A DNA stretch of 64,000 bases from Carallia brachiata (GCA_021464245.1 JADCRB010000025.1:186001-250000); one strand, 5' to 3'; shown: positions 43,351 through 56,122, counted from the first letter of the stretch. Numbers and translations are program-made. Notes: a model not told the origin generated them from the sequence alone.

Positions 43351-44589
43351 TTAGTAGTAGGATCATTCACTCATTGTTGAGGTGAAAGTTTGCAATTGGT
43401 AGTAGTCTACAAGTGCCTCTTGCAAGTATAGAGAGGCAAAGATTTTAGAGGAAAAGTTGGAGAAGATGCTTTAAAAAGCAGAGGTAGCTAAAATTAGCAC
43501 CCGCTCTCAGCCTTCCATTATCCAGTCAAAATAGTGTTTAAGAAATGTATTTATCTTTAGAACACATGTAGAAGTCTTGAGCTCATTAAAGAATGATTAT
43601 AAAATGACTGCATTACTAAAAATGATTATTATCATACAATACATTCTTCCGAATTCGTCTAGCATCAAAGTTTACAGTCGAAATTCATCGAGATTCAATT
43701 CTAATGGAACCGAATCTTGTTGATATAATAATTGAACTTTTTTTTGGTCTTAGATAGATTTTTAAAGTAAATGTATTTATCTGACACTTCTCTATATTAC
43801 ATAACGTAGAAATTTCATATGTGATGTCACTTTTATATATATATATATTTATATTTTCATTAAACAAAATAATTAAATAATTGAATTGAAAATCAGTAAA
43901 TGTATTCGTGCGATACAATGTTTTGATGATTCCAAAGATCAAGGCAGGGACACATTGCTATTATTGACATGGATTCGATGTGGTTTACTATTAACACAAA
44001 CAATTAAGTTATAAGATGGTCGGTTGCCCTCTTGCATATCAAGCAATTGTGAACTATATCTAAACTATTGCTTATGTATAGCTACAAAATTTGCATTTAA
44101 TAATTAAACTGACACAATTCGGGAAAGTTGCACAACTACATCCCAATTGTTTCTCTTTCATTTTCTGGAGTTACCCAAAAGAGGAGCAATAAAAAATTAT
44201 TTCCAAAAAAAAAAAACAAAGACAAGATCTCTCCATGGAGGAGAAGTCGGTTGCCCGAGAAATCTCAGCCGACAATCCGAATTCCGAGTGGTCTCAGACA
44301 GCCGACTTGTCTTTTGTCCAACTGCGGTCAACGATTTCGGCCTGGCTTGCCAATCTAGTATTCAGACTTGGGCACGGAAAATGTGATGAGGCCTAGCCCA
44401 TATTGGGTTCATTGTTTTCTTACTTTGTTTTAATATTTGATGTTAAATATTTATTAGAAAATTTTGTCATTTTTTGAAATCTTATTCGAATCAGTATAAA
44501 TTAGTCAATTTATTAGGTTAGATATTGGACAGTCTAAGACACAAAAAAAAATATTTGGGATTACTGCTCATCGCTTGACAAGAAAGAGG
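43351..44589. other. Expansin 3' flank and AT-rich intergenic DNA
   Basis: The first ~200-300 bp probably contain the expansin 3' UTR. A more GC-balanced patch at 44230-44390 (CTCAGCCGACAATCCGAATT) has short frames on + but no recognisable protein. Confidence 0.45.
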
Positions 44590-45200
44590 TCGTTTGTTGC
44601 CACATTATAAGTTATGAGTTTAAAATTTTACAAATTTTTTTTATTAAGTTAAATTTACAAGTATAAAATTTGTTTTTTTGTAATAGAATCCTAATAAGAG
44701 TGTGACTATCAATCTATTTTTATTTTTTTTGGAAAAAAAAGGGAATTTGTTTAATTGTTATAGTTTCAGGCCTATAAATTGTAGGCCAGATGATATTGAA
44801 ACCTAGACTTGTTCAGTGAGATTTCAATAAAATTTTTTTTTTTTTGGGTGCTGGAGTACAACCTAAAATTTTGCTTCAAATATGAGTTTGGGTCAGATGT
44901 TGTCGCATTACAAGTTATGAGTTTTAATTTTTATAAAATATTTTGGTGAAGTTAAAGTTATACATGCAATTTGTTTTTTTCGTAATAGCACCTAATGAGA
45001 TTGTGATTATTACCGTATTTTTTCTTTTTTTTTTCCGAAAAAAAGGATATGTTTAATTGTTATAGTTTCAGGCCCATAAATTGTAGGCCTGATGATATTG
45101 AAACCTAACTTTTTTTTTTTTGGTCCTAACATCGAAACCTAACCTTGTTCAGTGAGATTTCAATAAATTTGTTTTTGGGCTGGAGTACAAGCAAAAATTG
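44590..45200. repeat. Tandem duplication, ~300 bp units
   Basis: The unit containing CATTATAAGTTATGAGTTTA, TTTAATTGTTATAGTTTCAG, AAATTGTAGGCC and TTGTTCAGTGAGATTTCAAT occurs twice (starts ~44596 and ~44895). Copies have diverged by substitutions and homopolymer changes. Non-coding. Confidence 0.85.
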
Positions 45201-47340
45201 TGATGCAAATCTGACATCGGACCGGACTTGAACACGAGCGAAAGGAAACAAAAAACGGCGATTTGCATTGTTTGAAAACTCTGCCCAGATCGTTTTTTTT
45301 TTTTTTTAAGTATTAGTTTTCCACTATTGGGTTGGGCCATTTTCAGCGCAAAGAGGCTAGACTTTGTCTCATTGTATCGTAATGTAGAATTGTCAAGATC
45401 GTCTTGACAAACCGAAAAAAATAAAAAGAAGAAGAATTGTTTAGATCGCCTCTAATTCCTAGTACATAGCTCTCGCTAGATTTTTTAATAGATTGAAAAA
45501 GTTTTTAGATTAAAAAGAAAAAATTGTAATATATCAATAAATTATAACTCAATTTATATTAAATTATTTTTAAAACTAAACGTTTTGAATTTAAATTATA
45601 GTGCCAATTAATTTAAAAAACGTAATGCACAATTTTAATGTCACAAATTCCTCCCATAATAGTGTAGTGGGACAAAAGTTCTTAATTTCAAGTTATAGTC
45701 GGCTCTAATTCTATCAGCCTTTGTTAAGATTATTAGCAAAAAAATGGTAAGATTATTAGCCTTTGTTCTTATACTCACAATTCTATCAAAGCTTTGTGAC
45801 TGTGAGCTAAAAAGGCAGTGAAGCAATAAGATGATTATGACATTTCTCGTTCCATGTAGTGAGTAGTAAATTTAGTCATTATTTGATTTTAATATAATTG
45901 AATCCTTGAATCTCTTATTTAGAATCGAAACTCTTAAACTAAGAGTTGGCAGTATAATTAGCCTCATGAACGTAATCCATGACCCATACAAGTATTAAAT
46001 TCAAAATCATATGCATAGATTAGCTTTGAAGCTATCATTGTCTCATCACTTATAGAATATTAGTTGAAATGTCCTCTGATTTAAACATATGAACGGTTCA
46101 ACTTACACACCAGAAAAAAAGAAGAAAAGACCAAAACATTAAATTAAACCTAGTCATTCCCGGTTTGATTAACTATTTTTCTGATTTAGTTTGTAAATAA
46201 TCTCAACTTGAGTTCACCAGTCACCTAATAGTTGAAAACCTCTAACTACCATGTGGGAGTCAACATCTATATATTCCTTCCTTCATGTTCTACAACAAAC
46301 TCTAATAATAGATGTTATTTTCCACTATCATTAATTTTTTTATGTTCTAATCCCATGTAGGAGATCGTTAAAGGTGAAAAAATTAATACAGAAATGACTA
46401 CGTTAAGTCACACCTAACAATGCCGAACAAAATCCTTGGGTGTGTTGGGAGAGAAAAATGATGAAGAGTAAATTTTTTGTTGTAAAGGTTTGGTTAGGCA
46501 CAACAGAAATAGTTGTCCCAATTTACGTTAAAGTTTCATTAATTAGTTAAGTAGAACTAAATAAAGTGTAAATCAAACCCACCTAAATATGACAAAAGTT
46601 GAGCGGCTTAAATCCGACTCAAACTAAAATATATTAACTAAAAACTCCAATAATCTAAAACTTAATAATATCTAATTCTTAAATTAGTTCGAATAATTCA
46701 TGCCTCAAATAACTTTTTGAATTATTTGATTTTAAATTCAAAATGCTCCAACTTTATTATTCTAAAATCGATAAACTTAAATTAATTGAATACAGATTTA
46801 ATGAACTTAAATACTTAATGGACTTGAGACCCATGTGTCCAACCAAAATCCAACGAACCAAAAATTTGCTGACCCACTGTCAAAAATACCCACAAACTCA
46901 AATGATCCAGCCATCAAACACTAAAATCAACTCAACTTGAATCCCAAACTCCCTACAAAACTTATGGAAATGTAGTATAAATACATAACAATTCACCAAT
47001 TTTTTTTTATGTAATTAGAAGATTAATATTTATAATAAAAAAATTATTAATTTTTATTATAAATATTAATTATTTAATCGTACAAAATAATGATCAAATT
47101 ACAACATATACTACGTTTTCTTACTCTAAAACCAAACTAATATTTCTTTTTTTTTGAGATATTTTATGGACACGTACAAATAAAAATACAAATAAAATAT
47201 AGTGATTATACTGTAATTGAATTATTAAATTATAAAAATATATTAAATTAAAAAATAAAAAATAAAAAAATTATTAAATATTATTAAATTAAATAAATAC
47301 CTCTTTTATACTTTATTAACGTGGCTTGCGGCAAGAAATG
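45201..47340. other. AT-rich intergenic DNA, nothing recognised
   Basis: No gene or structured element was recognised. Short frames (45641-45826 on -, 46743-46940 on +) are composition-driven. Confidence 0.5.
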
Positions 47341-47880
47341 ACATAGTTGATCCCCCAATGAACGGCGTCGGATCAAACGATTACCTCTTTCTCCGACAAC
47401 AACTACACTGCTCCAACAATAATAATTCACATTGCCCTTCACATATAATTCATTCATTCATTCCCATTCTGTATTCATCGTTCTCTCTCTGCTCTCCCAA
47501 AATCACAAGCATTGTAATTCTCTTACCAATCAATCAAGTTGACTTTCACTTACCCAGACGGCAAAAGGTCCAATCTTTCGCCCTCTTTCCATCCAATTCT
47601 CAATGTTGTCTTGTTTTTCTGGTCTTGTTTTCTGTGTATTAACGTTGTTCATGTTCATTCTCGCAGTTAAAGCTGTCAGCTGGGATTTTCCTGGAGTAAA
47701 GATTTCAGGTGGTTGCGGTGCTTCATTGGGTATTCGTATCTGTATTTGTAGGACTTGGGTTTGGGGGCAGATCCGGATCCCGATCGAGGAGTTTTTTTGA
47801 ACAGTATTAGAATTTTGAATAGAGTTTGTAGAAGAGGAAAAAGGGAAGAAATTGGGTTGTTGTGGTGGGAGATTGTGAAG
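47341..47880 (+). promoter_or_regulatory. Probable promoter and 5' leader of the UDP-xylose transporter gene
   Basis: The AT content falls and CT-rich sequence (TTCTCTCTCTGCTCTCCC near 47480) appears ahead of the ATG at 47881, as is common in plant 5' leaders. An upstream frame, 47603-47800 (65 residues), could be an upstream ORF, but there is no evidence it is translated. No clear TATA box was chosen. Confidence 0.4.
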
Positions 47881-50800
47881 ATGAGTGAAAGCCAGAGGTT
47901 CCAGCTGGGGACAGTGGGGGCTTTGAGTTTGTCAGTGGTCTCGTCTGTTTCAATTGTGATTTGCAACAAAGCCCTTATTAGCACACTTGGTTTCACCTTT
48001 GGTGAGTGACCCATCTCCTTTTTTGATTCATTTGTCGGGTCCCATTGGTTAGATTGATTGTCTTATGGTAGAAAAATCCTTTTCTTTTAATCTTTTTTGA
48101 TGTGGGTTTTTGGTTTCATGTCTGTTAGAAATGATCTTGTTGTGAAGTTGTTCACTTATTGCTAGATCTAAGTGAATTGTTCCACTAAATATTTGTCAAT
48201 GGATTACTGTTTCTATCTTGTTTAGTGCCTTCTATGTTCTGGATTTATTTGCTTCATATATATTTTCTTCAATGCACAAATGTTCCTTGATGGGATGATA
48301 GTAAAAGATGTCGAATTTCTGCAAAAGGAGGTAGTTTTTGGGATATGTGTATGCATGGTTGGATATCGACTGGGATCAATCGAATACACAATAACATGGT
48401 GCTTTTTGTTCAAAGAAATGGTACTTTTTCATTTCCTCTGAAGAGATATGTAACAATTCCATTAGATTAAATCTCTTGAAATTTGTTGCATCATAAATCT
48501 TCATATAGAATTTGGGTTCTCATAATTGCTTGCAGATTTGAGATATTACTAATGATAATGAAATGGATAAATTCTCTCATACACAAACTTTAATTCTGTC
48601 AAGGAGTAGACAGTCAAGATGCTTCCTCATTACGCCGCATTCACATTAAACATCATTCTTATTTTGCTGTTGCGTTTTCTTGTTTTATTTGTGACCTTTT
48701 TGTCCATTACTGACTTGGGTTCTGAAGGATGCAGCCACTACATTGACAAGTTGGCACCTCTTGGTCACATTTTGTTCTCTTCACGTGGCATTATGGATGA
48801 AATTATTTGAACACAAGCCTTTTGATGCCAGAGCTGTAATGGGATTTGGCATATTAAATGGGATATCCATTGGGCTCCTGAATCTTAGCTTGGGTTTCAA
48901 TTCAGTTGGTTTTTATCAGGTATAATTTATTCTGTCTCATTGCTACTCAAAATATAATCCAGGCACCAAATTCTTCCATATTACTTACCATAATTCATAT
49001 TTTGTGAATCGGAACTAGATAGTTTACACTTAACAGTGTCATGATGTCAAGAAACTATTTAACCGAATAACTTGAGCAGTGGGGTGAGGCTTAGGAATAT
49101 TAAAGTTTAGCATGCCTCCTCACGTCACGTGAAAGCCCAACTCCCTTGGACTGGCAGCATGAACAAACCATGGGACCTTACCTGTAGAAATTCACAATTA
49201 ATCCACAATTAAATGTGAGTGCGGCAAGATTCAAACCCATGATCTCCCGGTCACAAAGGCTTTGATAGCTGTTGGGTTGAATGGTTTTTTGGCATGTTAT
49301 TAGAGCCTTCATGACCAGGAGATCTTGAGTTTTGAACTTTGCTTGATTAAATTGAAGCCCAATTATTATGGAGTTGTTAAAGCTGTTCTAATATCATCAA
49401 AACTCTCAGTTTACCTAATCTTAGAATTATAAATATCTCAGAACCTTGTACTTGCTAAATGTGTTATCATGTTTTTGTATCCTTAACTTGAAAAAAATAA
49501 TTTGCAAATTTTAGGAATATTAGCTTCTAAAAGTATTCTCTAATTTTTCATTTTAGATGACAAAATTGGCGATCATCCCTTGTACTGTTCTCTTGGAGAC
49601 CCTTTTCTTTAGGAAAAAATTCAGGTGAGTCTTATCATGCCCCCTGTGTGGTTCGGTGCACATCTATTCCTTTCTGCAACATTCGGGTCCATGGGTGTTT
49701 TGAATTTCTGTGTTTTAAATTGAGTGGTTAAACTTTTCAGGTGTTTGTAGTTGTTTTTACAATGGTTTCAGAATTTTGAATTTTGAAACTAAAACAAGAG
49801 TTAAGTAGACAGCATTAGCAGTAGATGGGGGCCAAATGTGGGGGAAATTTTGTCTCTTATTATTACTGGGAAACTGAAACCTTTCAAGACTTCTACTGAG
49901 GTCCATACATTATCTGTTTATTGATCCTTGAGAGTTTCTTGATTGCAAAATGGTCAATTGAACTTGATTGAAAAACTAAGCTTTTATAATGCATACCTTG
50001 CTGAATGTTTTGCTAGAGTAGTGTTATGTGTATTTTGTAGCTTATTGGGCAGGTTATTGACCTTTTCGTAGTTTATTCACCTTCAAATTAGACTCCCCCA
50101 CTCCTGTTGTGTTTGTGAAACTTTTGCTGGCACTAATGCTGCAATTAGTTTCGGTATGCCAACTTTTTGTTCATGAAAAACCATAATATGCAGAACATGT
50201 GGTTTTGTTGGTTATTTCGGGAAAAGCTCTGTTTTGACTGACTTCTATGTAGGTTGTTTTTTGTTTAGGGTATGGACTGACTCTTTCTTTGCAGTCGGAA
50301 TGTCCAGCTTTCGCTTGCTATTCTTCTTGTGGGTGTTGGAATTGCAACAGTTACTGATCTCCAACTCAATCTCCTGGGTTCCATTCTGTCTCTGCTTGCA
50401 GTCTTAACAACCTGCATTGCCCAGATTGTATCCTTTTGTGAACTAACTTTTTTGTTTACTATTTTATTGCTTATTTCTTGCCTTTTTTGTGTTTTGAATA
50501 TCAAAGCAGAATTAAGCATGTGGGAATATCTCTGTTTGGGGAGGAGGGGGCTGGGGGGAGTGCCTTATATAAAATTTAGATTTTCATTCTTTCTTCTTTC
50601 ATTTTTACCTGTCGAATCCTTGACTCTCTTTCTTCAGATGACCAATACAATTCAGAAGAAGTTCAAAGTTTCATCAACCCAACTTTTGTATCAGTCATGC
50701 CCGTACCAGGCATTGACATTGTTCATCACTGGCCCAATTTTGGACTGGCTTCTGACTAACCTAAATGTTTTTGCTTTCAATTATACTCCTCAAGTCCTGG

Positions 50801-51461
50801 TGAGGATTTAAGAATTCTTGAACTACTGACCCTATTGTATTCTCCAACCTTTTGTTTCTGATATGATCATCTGTGGTTGTTTGGTTGCAGTTCTTCATTG
50901 TTCTATCATGCCTGATATCCGTTTCTGTAAACTTCAGCACATTTCTTGTTATTGGAAAAACATCTCCAGTCACATATCAGGTCTTAGGGCACCTGAAAAC
51001 ATGCCTGGTTTTGGGCTTTGGCTATGTTCTTCTTCGTGATCCCTTTAGCTGGCGCAACATCTTAGGGATCCTTGTTGCAGTAATTGGGATGGTACTGTAT
51101 TCATATTATTGCACGGTTGAGAACCAGCAGAAGGCTAGTGAAACATCAGCAAAATTACCGGAGGTAGTTCAGATTCCTTATATTTTTTATATTTGCAGAC
51201 AGTTTTCACATTATCTTCTTGTTCTTCCCCTCCTCTCTTCTCCTGTTTCTTTCACTGTTTTTCCAATGGCTGTTCTTATTTCTATTCAGCTTAGTGGCTA
51301 CATTATTATCGTATGCTTCTTGGATAACCAGTCGTCTCCCCTTTCTAATGTTTTAGGCAAAGGAAAGCGAATCCGATCCTCTAATTGGCATGGAAAATGG
51401 AGCGGGAACGCTGGCTGAAAGTGCTCCTGCGTGGAAGGCAAACAAGGACCTGCAAGCGTGA
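47881..51461 (+). CDS. UXT: UDP-xylose transporter-type nucleotide-sugar transporter, seven exons, 348 aa
   Basis: Multi-pass membrane protein of the plant triose-phosphate/nucleotide-sugar translocator family. UXT proteins exchange cytosolic UDP-xylose for UMP across the Golgi membrane for xylan and xyloglucan synthesis. Exons: 47881-48001, 48735-48919, 49557-49624, 50295-50427, 50638-50799, 50891-51163, 51357-51461. All introns are GT-AG, phases agree, and the total is 349 codons with TGA. Hydrophobic helices follow one another from GALSLSVVSSVSIVICNKAL through TLTSWHLLVTFCSLHVALWM and LNGISIGLLNLSLGFNSVGF to ILGILVAVIGMVLYSYYC. Conserved family segments include IGKTSPVTYQVLGHLKTCLV and MTNTIQKKFKVSSTQLLYQS. 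The acidic C-terminal tail ends APAWKANKDLQA, closest to what I recall for UXT2/UXT3. No defect seen. Substrate is inferred from family. Confidence 0.95.
49185..49375. repeat. Head-to-head SINE-like pair in transporter intron 2
   Basis: Two tRNA-like pieces lie back to back. On - (about 49190-49260) GACCGGGAGATCATGGGTTT, then GAATCTTGCC. On + (about 49300-49350) TTATTAGAGCC, then GACCAGGAGATCTTGAGTTT and TGAACTTTGC. Both resemble the B-box region of plant tRNA-derived SINEs. Termini are not defined. Confidence 0.35.
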
Positions 51462-53152
51462 AGCCTACTCAACTTTTATATATCTCCTGAGCCTAGATCA
51501 AGGTCAGTAGATCAAACTATATATGTGACGAAGATGGTATTGGCAACTCTACGTTTACCGCATAACAGCAGTTTGGGTATGAAGCAAGGACCTGTTATTC
51601 GTGTTTAGATTAAGAGATGAAGCAAATGTTTTTTTAATATAGCATTTTTTTATTACAAGTTTTGTACAAGTCAGGCATGCCAATGGGGTGATAACCAAAT
51701 CTGTTTTGTTAAATGTAAAATGTTGCTGCCTAAATTCCGGGAAAACTCTCATTATTATTCTGTGTTTTATCTTTAGTGATCTACCCTTAATGACCCTTAC
51801 AATGTGTCAATACGTTCTGCAATGTTTGCCATAAGAACTGGTGGTATTGTTGGAGCATGCACGTAGACCTGAACCCACTCCAGTTTCAGGGAAAGGAAGA
51901 ACAGGGGGTTCTGGTTTTGGGTTAGGTGCTTTTATTTTTTTACTCTTTTCAAAGAATTAAGGACATGAGGATTTTTTTGTTAAAAAAAAATTTAGGAACC
52001 TGCAGTTCCCATGATTCGGTTCCTCGCTTGGATCAATTGCAGTTCAATGAGAACCGTGGTCAGGTCTGCATGCTTGTGATGATTTGAAGTTTTCTTTGTA
52101 CATGTTCTTAGGGGACAGTACAACGGTTGAGCCATTAGATTTCTATTTCAGAAGTTTTAGATTTGAATCTTGGTAAGGGATATAGCATTTATGAGAAAAT
52201 TGAGAGTTACTATCACTGTGTAATTCGATGATCACCACGCTTCCTGATAAACTAGTGAATAGAAATTTGTTTTATATATCAAATACAGGTACTTTGAAAA
52301 GAAAAAATTTCTTCAATGCAGCAAGCAAACATACCCCATGTGAATGTATGTGAAAAGTAGATGATTGGAAGATCCTCAAGGCCACTGCTCTAGTCCTCAA
52401 GTGCAATGCTTGCTAACCACATCTGCTTGACCAACCCTCTAAGTTTGAACGTGGGTGCTCTCTATGCACATGGTTTAAAGAAGAGACGGTCAAGTTGGGA
52501 AAATTTTAAAACTAGTTTTCTCGTACTACGCGCAGTTTTAAGTAATATTTGATGTTTTTAGAATGAAAATACCATATAAAAATTTAAATAACTTAAGTAA
52601 GAAACAAACAAAAAAGTAAATTTATACAAAAAGGTTATCCATTAACCAAAACGGAAAAAGTCGGGAGGCAAATGTTTGTCAGCACATGCTGAATTGTACA
52701 ACCGTAATTATATTTTATGTAATTGTAATAATAAAAAATAATATAAAAAATATTATTATTTTTTTAATTTATATTTTTTAGTTATAGTTATATAAAATAT
52801 ATTCGTAATTGTACAAATCAACGCTTACTCACCAATATATGCTCATATAAAAGTGCCCTGAAAAAAGAAAAAGATATGTTGATACGATGATTTATCTTCG
52901 CATGCTTCTAATATGTTCTCATTCTCTTTGACATGAATATATCTAGTTTTGTTATACTCATAGAAACGTGGTGATTAAGCCTCGTCCTATGATATGAAAC
53001 TTTGAGTGCATCATTGTAATCAAATTACTGACAAAATCAAAATCATTAAAACTTAAACTTGATTGTTTAATCATGCAATAGCAAATCATTTGAATTGGTT
53101 CAAATAACCAATACTCCTGCAAAAGTAAATTTGTCAAGATAAAATATGCTAC
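51462..53152. other. Transporter 3' flank and intergenic DNA
   Basis: The first few hundred bases are probably 3' UTR. A tRNA-like SINE candidate (CAACGGTTGAGCCATTAG, then TAGATTTGAATCTTGG) lies at 52118-52180, and a small inverted-repeat candidate at 52678-52832. No gene seen. Confidence 0.45.
52678..52832. repeat. Short AT-rich inverted-repeat element
   Basis: GCACATGCTGAATTGTACAA on the left and the inverse of ATTCGTAATTGTACAAATCA on the right flank an A/T centre with TAATATAAAAAATATTATTA. It resembles the candidate at 20726-20857. Target duplications not confirmed. Confidence 0.4.
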
Positions 53153-53161
53153 GTCAAATTC
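53153..53161. repeat. 9 bp target duplication, left (GTCAAATTC)
   Basis: Matches ATCAAATTC at 53627-53635 at eight of nine bases. Confidence 0.75.
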
Positions 53162-53626
53162 GGGATAAGCATTTTTTTAGTCCTAACCTTTAGGTTTCTT
53201 ACGTTTGAATCCTAAATTTTTTTGACATTTCATTTGAGTCTTAAACATTTTGATTTTCTATCAAATCAGTCCATCTGTTTAACAAAAGTGATCAATTTAT
53301 TAAAAAATAATTTTAACTTTACAAAAAATTATTTAAAAAAGATTAAATATATGAATTGAATATCTTTTTTATAAGAAATATGCATGTTACCTATTTAATT
53401 CGTATATTTGTTGATTAAAAAAATATTTAATTAATGTATTTAAGTTTTTTTAAATAATTTTTATTAAATTAAACTCACTTATTAATGGATTGATTACTTT
53501 TTGTAATTTAAAAGACTGATATAGTAAAAAAATCAAAAGGTTTAGAACTCAAATGAAATGTTAAAAAGGTTTATGACTCAAAAGTAAAAAAATTAAATAT
53601 TTAGGACCCCAAAAATGCTTATTCCC
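53162..53626. mobile_element. Mutator-type MITE (465 bp) with long inverted repeats
   Basis: Begins GGGATAAGCATTTTTTTAGT and ends, inverted, GGGAATAAGCATTTTTGGGG. The terminal repeats extend over ~115 bp and include GACATTTCATTTGAGTCTTA on the left and AACATTTCATTTGAGTTCTA (inverse) on the right. A 9 bp flanking duplication with one mismatch (GTCAAATTC / ATCAAATTC) is the signature of Mutator-like transposition. No coding capacity, so it would depend on a transposase encoded elsewhere. Confidence 0.85.
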
Positions 53627-53635
53627 ATCAAATTC

Positions 53636-55004
53636 TACCTTAGATTGTTGGCTTCAAGCAAACCTAGAAAAACACTAAAAAGAAACTTTTTGAAAAAAAA
53701 AAACAGGCGGCAAACTTGTAAAGTTTAAGGTAAAAAGTTTCACATAGAAGGGAGCACAGTACAAGTATCCGTATACTATGGGTCTTGAAAACAAATAATA
53801 CCATCCTCAACAAACTTTTTTTTTCCTTCAAAAACAAAAAGAAAAAGAATAGAAAAGAAAGAAAGATATTAAAAAAATGGAAAAAAAGAAAAGAAAAGAA
53901 AAGAAAAGAATGACCAAGATTAGGATTGCTACCAACTTCATCGATTTTCATAATGCAAAGTTTTGATGCTCATTTGAGACTAAGGCCTTTTCACGCCATC
54001 TTTGTGTGTGTTGCAATGAACAAGTCAAGATGAGTGTTTGACACACGAATGGCTAGGGGCGAGATTGGGGCTGCAAGAAAGGATAACATCAGTTGAAGTA
54101 ATACTATGTTTATATATTCAACTTCTTTCCGTTTATGTCCCTTGATGTTTCAACTGTTTATATTTTTTCTTAGAAATCTTTATATGAAGATCTGCTCAAC
54201 TTCTCAATTAATATGATATTCAAACAATATGAGTATCTACAACTATTATTTAAGATAGGTGTCATTGAAGAATTGAGAAAAGGGAAAAATTTGAGATGAG
54301 AATACAAAGAGTCTACACGCACTTTTGGATCAATATGCTTTAATTGAGGTGTTCGGTCTTCTTGCTAGCATAGCTTCTTTTTTTGGTTTGTCTTTCAGTT
54401 TAGGAAGAGAGAAGCGAGAGATAACATTTAGGCTATTATTGGGATGTCATAGAACAATATAACATGCAAGCAGTTTTTTTTTTAAAAATGAAATTGCCAA
54501 AACTAATGGGAAAAGCATAATAGATTAGATTTTATTGCATTTTATTCATCTGTGTATTTCCTTAATGTTGTTATGTTATGCTACATTGAATCGATGATAA
54601 CTATTCTAGTATTCAATCAACTCAATGCGATATACTTAAACTTGGGAAACTTTAAAAACACAAGTCTCATCTTTTTAATATAAAAGTCCTACAAATACAT
54701 ATCTTAAAATCGAGGTCTAGCGCAACTAATACTACCATTATTAGAAAGGCCATAATTGCCGATATGAAAGAGTCAAAAACATTAATTTTGAGAAACTTCA
54801 GCATCATCTGGTCTTAAAGAAGATGAATAATATATTTAGAAAACTTCTTAACTCTTTATGTCTCTTCCTCTTTTAGTTATTACGGGTTCACAACTCTTTT
54901 TATGCAACCCTCCTCTTTCTCTTCACTTTAGTAAATGACTTGTAGAAGGTTATAGAAACACAAAAATTTGATGAATTAAAAAAAGTGGCATAATAGAAGT
55001 ATGC
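53636..55004. other. AT-rich intergenic DNA, nothing recognised
   Basis: Contains A-rich and AAAAG-repeat stretches (53880-53910). The frame at 53664-53951 (-) is low complexity. Confidence 0.5.
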
Positions 55005-55018
55005 CACTTGATAACCCC
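55005..55018. repeat. Target duplication of the retroposon, left
   Basis: CACTTGATAACCCC, matched at 56123-56136 by CACTTGATAATCCC (one transition). Confidence 0.7.
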
Positions 55019-56122
55019 CTTTTTTTTTTTTTTGACACAATGGAAATCATTTAATTAATATTTTTTGATATCGTATACAGTACCGACACAAAGACATCGG
55101 GAATACCTGCATAACACAGGAGAAGAACTCGATTCTAAAAGCCTACAATACATAAGGTCAAAACGACCTTTTTCAAATTGGACGTATAGCCCATTAAAAC
55201 ACAATCCTTGAAAGAGGATATCAATCGACCATTGACTAAATCTACCTAACCACAAGTAGTTAATTAGATCTAACCCAATTAAATAAGACCCAATGACAAT
55301 ACAAACTGCACCTAAGCGGACTCGAGATAAACATCGATGAAATATTATTGACACTAATTTCTATCGAAATTAAGCTACATCCTATAGAAAACAAACAGTA
55401 GTGGCAACAACAACAACAACAACAGCAATGACACATCACCCATCTAATCAGAACAAATAACCCTTCCCAAAACACTCCATAAGAGGCAAAAGGGATTTGG
55501 TCAGAGGCAGCAGCGGCGACCAATGCAATGGTGGCGGCGGCACGCCAAAGAAGGACGACGGCAAGGAGGAGGTGGCCGATTGAGACGGGAACAGTGGCGG
55601 CGGAGGTGGTGGTGTGCCCGTATGTGTTGCAACAAAGGCGACAACACTAGCGGGGTACAATCCAACTGCCTCCTCACCCGTTCTGGTGTCGTCGCCGGTA
55701 GTCAGTATGGCAACGCTGGCAATGGAGACGGTGTCACCGACAACCGGTACGGCGGCTCCGACAAAGAAGAGTACGACAAAGACGGCTTCTAAAACGGTGA
55801 AAAGGGAGCTCGGCCAACAAGGAACTCAGATCTGCAGTTGGAAGGGTCATGGGTGGAATTTATGAGTCTAGATCTACGAAAAACGAAAAACAAGGGGAGG
55901 AGACGAGGTTTTAGTAATGAAAGAGGAGGGAATGGTTGGAGAACAAGGAAAGAGAGGAATTGAGGGGGAGAAGAATGGTAGAAGAGCAGGAGAGGGTTTG
56001 AGAGAGGAAGGGGTGGCCGGCAGTGAAGGCTGGATAGCCCCCACTGTCGACCATAGGCTAGAATTTGCTGGAAGAAAAATAGAGAATTTTAGAGAGAAGG
56101 GGTTTTTGAGAGGCTGGAATTT
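55019..56122 (-). mobile_element. LINE-like non-autonomous retroposon (~1.1 kb)
   Basis: Bounded by a 14 bp direct repeat with one mismatch. The T-run at 55020-55033 on + is a poly(A) tail on the - strand, so the sense strand is -. The sense 3' end reads GATATCAAAAAATATTAATT then AAATGATTTCC and GTGTC before the tail. The middle is GC-rich with GGCGGC/CCGCCG repeats (55500-55800), unlike the surrounding DNA, and holds short proline- and serine-rich frames on - (for example 55448-55660 with PPPPPP). No reverse transcriptase or endonuclease motif was found. It could be a non-autonomous L1-type element, an internally deleted LINE or a retrocopy of an unknown transcript. Confidence 0.65.

Noticed and set aside
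47603..47800. 65-residue ORF upstream of the transporter
   Set aside because: Lies in the probable 5' leader. Without conservation or ribosome data it cannot be called a real upstream ORF.
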